Positions 61,886-64,000 of a stretch of DNA of 64,000 bases are shown here, one piece after another. Made by a program: the position numbers and the translations under genes. The DNA comes from Pseudomonadota bacterium. GTDB taxonomy: Bacteria; Pseudomonadota; Alphaproteobacteria; Rhizobiales; Xanthobacteraceae. Position 1 is the stretch's first letter, and each line of letters starts with the position of its first letter. The stretch is from positions 62,001-126,000 of the forward strand of contig JAFAGM010000019.1 of assembly GCA_023422775.1 (NCBI GenBank), written 5' to 3'. The notes below the pieces were generated by a model. It was given only the letters and a program-made list of their open reading frames with translations. It searched no databases and had not been told where the DNA came from.

Positions 61886-62686
61886 ATGGCGAAAAGGACA
61901 ACAACTATTATTGTCGAGCCTCATCTGCTTGTTCGCGAAGCACTCGAGTCATTGATCAAGAATTATCATTATCGAGTGGTTTGCAGTGTCGGGTCCACCG
62001 CGGAAATCACCAGTCCGACCATGGTTCGTGACGGCCCCAACCTGGTAATCCTGGGTGCAGGCGCCACCGATGATGCGGTCGCCGAAGCCGTCACTATTCG
62101 AAAGCTGTGGTCCAACTGCAAGATCGTTCTGCTCATCGAGCATGTTTCTGCCGCCGATCTTCAGAACCTGCTGATGTCGGAACTCGATGGCTGTGTTCCG
62201 TTGTTCGCATCTCCCGAGACGCTGATCAGAACGCTCGACCTGGTTACGATCGAAGGCGCGCGCGTTGTGGTCACGGCCACCGCGACCAATCCGGCAATCC
62301 GCCCGTCACCGAAGCACATTTCACATCAGCCGGATGTCAGCAGCACCGGACCCGAGTCCAGATCGATCAACCTGGTTGCCCTGCCTCCGGCTCAGCCGGC
62401 AGTCGGTAGCTACAGCGAAGCGGATGTCCAGGAGGGAGACACGCATGGGGCTCCGCCTCTGCAAAATCACCCCCGGCTGTCAGAGCGCGAGGCGCAGATT
62501 CTGGAAGGTCTCGTACAGGGGCACGCCAATAAGGTGATTGCTCGATCGTGCGACATCACCGAAGCGACGGTCAAGGTACACATGAAATCGATCTTGCGGA
62601 AAATCCAGGTAGCGAACCGCACCCAGGCGGCTGTCTGGGCCCTCGAGCATGGCCACTCCGTCCATCAAGGCAAGGATGCGTGCTGA
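61886..62686 (+). CDS. LuxR-type regulator with degenerate receiver
   Basis: 266 residues. The receiver-like domain starts 'IIVEPHLLVREALESLI' (one Glu, no Asp pair) and has 'LVILGAGATDD' where the phospho-acceptor should be, so conventional phosphorylation is unlikely. A polar, proline-rich linker (~135-195) leads to an intact LuxR domain ('SEREAQILEGLVQGHANKVI', 'ATVKVHMKSILRKIQV'). The helix-turn-helix is close to those of the 53773 and 55882 genes, making three relatives. It diverges from the ExoF-like gene and probably regulates polysaccharide genes. Confidence 0.86.
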   Translation: MAKRTTTIIVEPHLLVREALESLIKNYHYRVVCSVGSTAEITSPTMVRDGPNLVILGAGATDDAVAEAVTIRKLWSNCKIVLLIEHVSAADLQNLLMSELDGCVPLFASPETLIRTLDLVTIEGARVVVTATATNPAIRPSPKHISHQPDVSSTGPESRSINLVALPPAQPAVGSYSEADVQEGDTHGAPPLQNHPRLSEREAQILEGLVQGHANKVIARSCDITEATVKVHMKSILRKIQVANRTQAAVWALEHGHSVHQGKDAC

Positions 62687-62943
62687 CGGAAGCCGGCCAA
62701 GTCGGTACAGCGGTTGTCGGCATTCTGTCTTCATGTGTGTCACGAACTGCATCATCCGGAAGTTCACCGTGAGCTGCATCGCAGACGTTCGGCTGACCCG
62801 CATATGGGTCGCGTCAGGCTACGGGTTACCTCTTAAGAACGGTCTTTGCGCCCCTTTGAGGACGCCGGCCAATCAAGGTCATCGAATTAATGTGCAACGA
62901 CGTGGCACTCAAGTGTTCAACAGTCTGAGAGAGCAAGCTGAAC

Positions 62944-64000
62944 ATGGAACCGCACGCAGGCGACTGGTTCGAGGTTTTGAGCAAGGAGGAAATCCTCGGA
63001 ACGCTCGACAAGAATGGGCGCCTCGACGGCCTCCCGTTTATGCCGCAGATGTTCAGATATTGCGGTCAGCGTTTTCGCATTTACAAGACCGCGTACAAGA
63101 CTTGCGACACGGTCAGTGGGCGATATGATGGGCGACGTCTGAAGGACGGGTACCACCTCAACCTTCGTTGTGACGGTCTTGCCTACGGTGGATGTCAGGC
63201 AGGCTGTCTTCTGTTCTGGAAGAGCGCCTGGCTCAAGCGCGTCGACGGGCCCACGCAGGTCCAGTACGTGATGAAGCGCGTCCATTTGCCGGGTGAGGAA
63301 GCGGCTTCATCGCCACGCTGTACGGAAAGCGACGTCTTGCACGCCACAAGGCGCCACGACGCCGGCGGAGATGCCAGATATTCCTGCCAGGCCACCGAGC
63401 TGCTGAACTATACCAAGCCGCTCAGTTGGTTGGATGCACGGCAGTACGTGCATTCCTACAGGTCAGGCGACAGAACGCTGCCGCAGCTGGCGCGCGGCTT
63501 CTTCTATCTGTTCTACTATTATGGGACGCTGGCCTTCAGCGACAGATGGGGGCGCCCGGCTCGCTGGCTATACAATGAATTTCAGGCCTTCACCGGCGGC
63601 ATTCCGTTTCCCCGGGTGAAGGGAACGATCCCGCGTGGCGAACTCGCGCCCAGACGCGATCTCGACCTTCGGCCGGGCGAGTGGGTGCGTGTCAGGTCCC
63701 ATAAAGAAATCCTGGCGACGCTGGACGCCCGGCTTTCGAACAGGGGCCTCTCGTTTGACGCAGAACTCGTACCATTCTGCGGCAGGGTCTTTCGCGTCAG
63801 CACCTGCGTCGAACGTTTCGTGGACGAAAAGACCGGACAGATGAGGCGGATGAAGACGCCTGCGGTCATCCTCGAAGGCGTCAGCTGCAAGGGGCTTTAT
63901 AGCGCCCGGCGGATGTTCTGTCCGCGCAGCATCCATTTGTGGTGGCGCGAGATCTGGCTCGAGCGTGTCTCCATTGACGCGTGCCCTCAGGCCAACCCTT
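62944..64000 (+). CDS. Internally duplicated Cys-rich protein, partial at right edge (unknown)
   Basis: An open frame starts at ATG 62944 and runs off the window with no stop, giving 352 visible residues. Two copies of a ~90-110-residue module are visible: 'GDWFEVLSKEEILGTLD' ... 'YCGQRFRIYK' ... 'CLLFWKSAWLKRV', and 'GEWVRVRSHKEILATLD' ... 'FCGRVFRVST' ... 'IHLWWREIWLERV'. Each has several conserved cysteines, suggesting metal binding or disulphides. A linker of ~145 residues with aromatic and basic residues separates them. No family is recognised. Position next to polysaccharide genes suggests an accessory role (inference). Confidence 0.75.
   Translation, partial: MEPHAGDWFEVLSKEEILGTLDKNGRLDGLPFMPQMFRYCGQRFRIYKTAYKTCDTVSGRYDGRRLKDGYHLNLRCDGLAYGGCQAGCLLFWKSAWLKRVDGPTQVQYVMKRVHLPGEEAASSPRCTESDVLHATRRHDAGGDARYSCQATELLNYTKPLSWLDARQYVHSYRSGDRTLPQLARGFFYLFYYYGTLAFSDRWGRPARWLYNEFQAFTGGIPFPRVKGTIPRGELAPRRDLDLRPGEWVRVRSHKEILATLDARLSNRGLSFDAELVPFCGRVFRVSTCVERFVDEKTGQMRRMKTPAVILEGVSCKGLYSARRMFCPRSIHLWWREIWLERVSIDACPQANP

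Overview
The window is GC-rich, densely coded alphaproteobacterial DNA. The gene families fit a soil Bradyrhizobium/Rhodopseudomonas-type chromosome: a Liv-type importer with aromatic/ketone catabolic enzymes, DUF992 and DUF1269 proteins, an Mrp antiporter, NarX/LuxR two-component pairs, and exopolysaccharide genes with RTX secretion. The genus is inferred from family content only. I saw no rRNA, tRNA, insertion sequence, prophage or CRISPR array.

Layout. (1) 1-13.0 kb is a catabolic region. A Liv-type permease and binding protein face a four-gene operon (acyl-CoA ligase, TetR, SDR, Baeyer-Villiger-type monooxygenase). Then come a DsbA/HCCA-isomerase-like protein, a GST, a class II aldolase, an epoxide hydrolase and a ketopantoate-reductase-like enzyme. 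Together they look suited to importing, oxygenating, ring-opening and CoA-activating a cyclic or aryl ketone or epoxide; the substrate is unknown. (2) 13.2-26.0 kb holds membrane and stress genes (BAX-inhibitor-like, DUF1269, metallophosphoesterase, AI-2E transporter), a NarX-like kinase with two LuxR-type response regulators, and an RND efflux pair. (3) 26.0-31.6 kb is one translationally coupled Mrp-type cation/proton antiporter operon with a fused MrpA'-MrpB subunit and two large proton-channel subunits. (4) 31.6-37.2 kb has small exported proteins, an alpha/beta hydrolase, and a patatin/GntP pair. (5) 37.3-49.8 kb is a type I secretion operon read leftward: a 2427-residue haem peroxidase-RTX protein, a PrtD-like ABC exporter, a second RTX protein and a HlyD-type adaptor. 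The outer-membrane TolC partner is not in the window. (6) 50.4-64.0 kb has a second NarX-like kinase, six LuxR-type regulators (three with degenerate receivers), and exopolysaccharide genes (WbaP/ExoY-like phosphoglycosyltransferase, GDP-mannose 3,5-epimerase-like enzyme, ExoF-like export protein). A large internally duplicated protein runs off the right edge.

The most interesting candidate system is the secreted peroxidase operon with its regulatory surroundings. A non-coding element of about 150 bp is present twice, once upstream of the peroxidase gene and once upstream of an atypical LuxR regulator gene. Each copy carries four GGTCCCG-type heptamers spaced 23-24 nt apart, and three indels between the copies rule out a shared reading frame. 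The simplest testable idea is that the regulator, or an RNA or protein acting on this array, links the regulator to the secreted peroxidase. The peroxidase most resembles the RTX haem peroxidases linked to bacterial Mn(II) oxidation (MopA type), but its substrate cannot be read from sequence alone.
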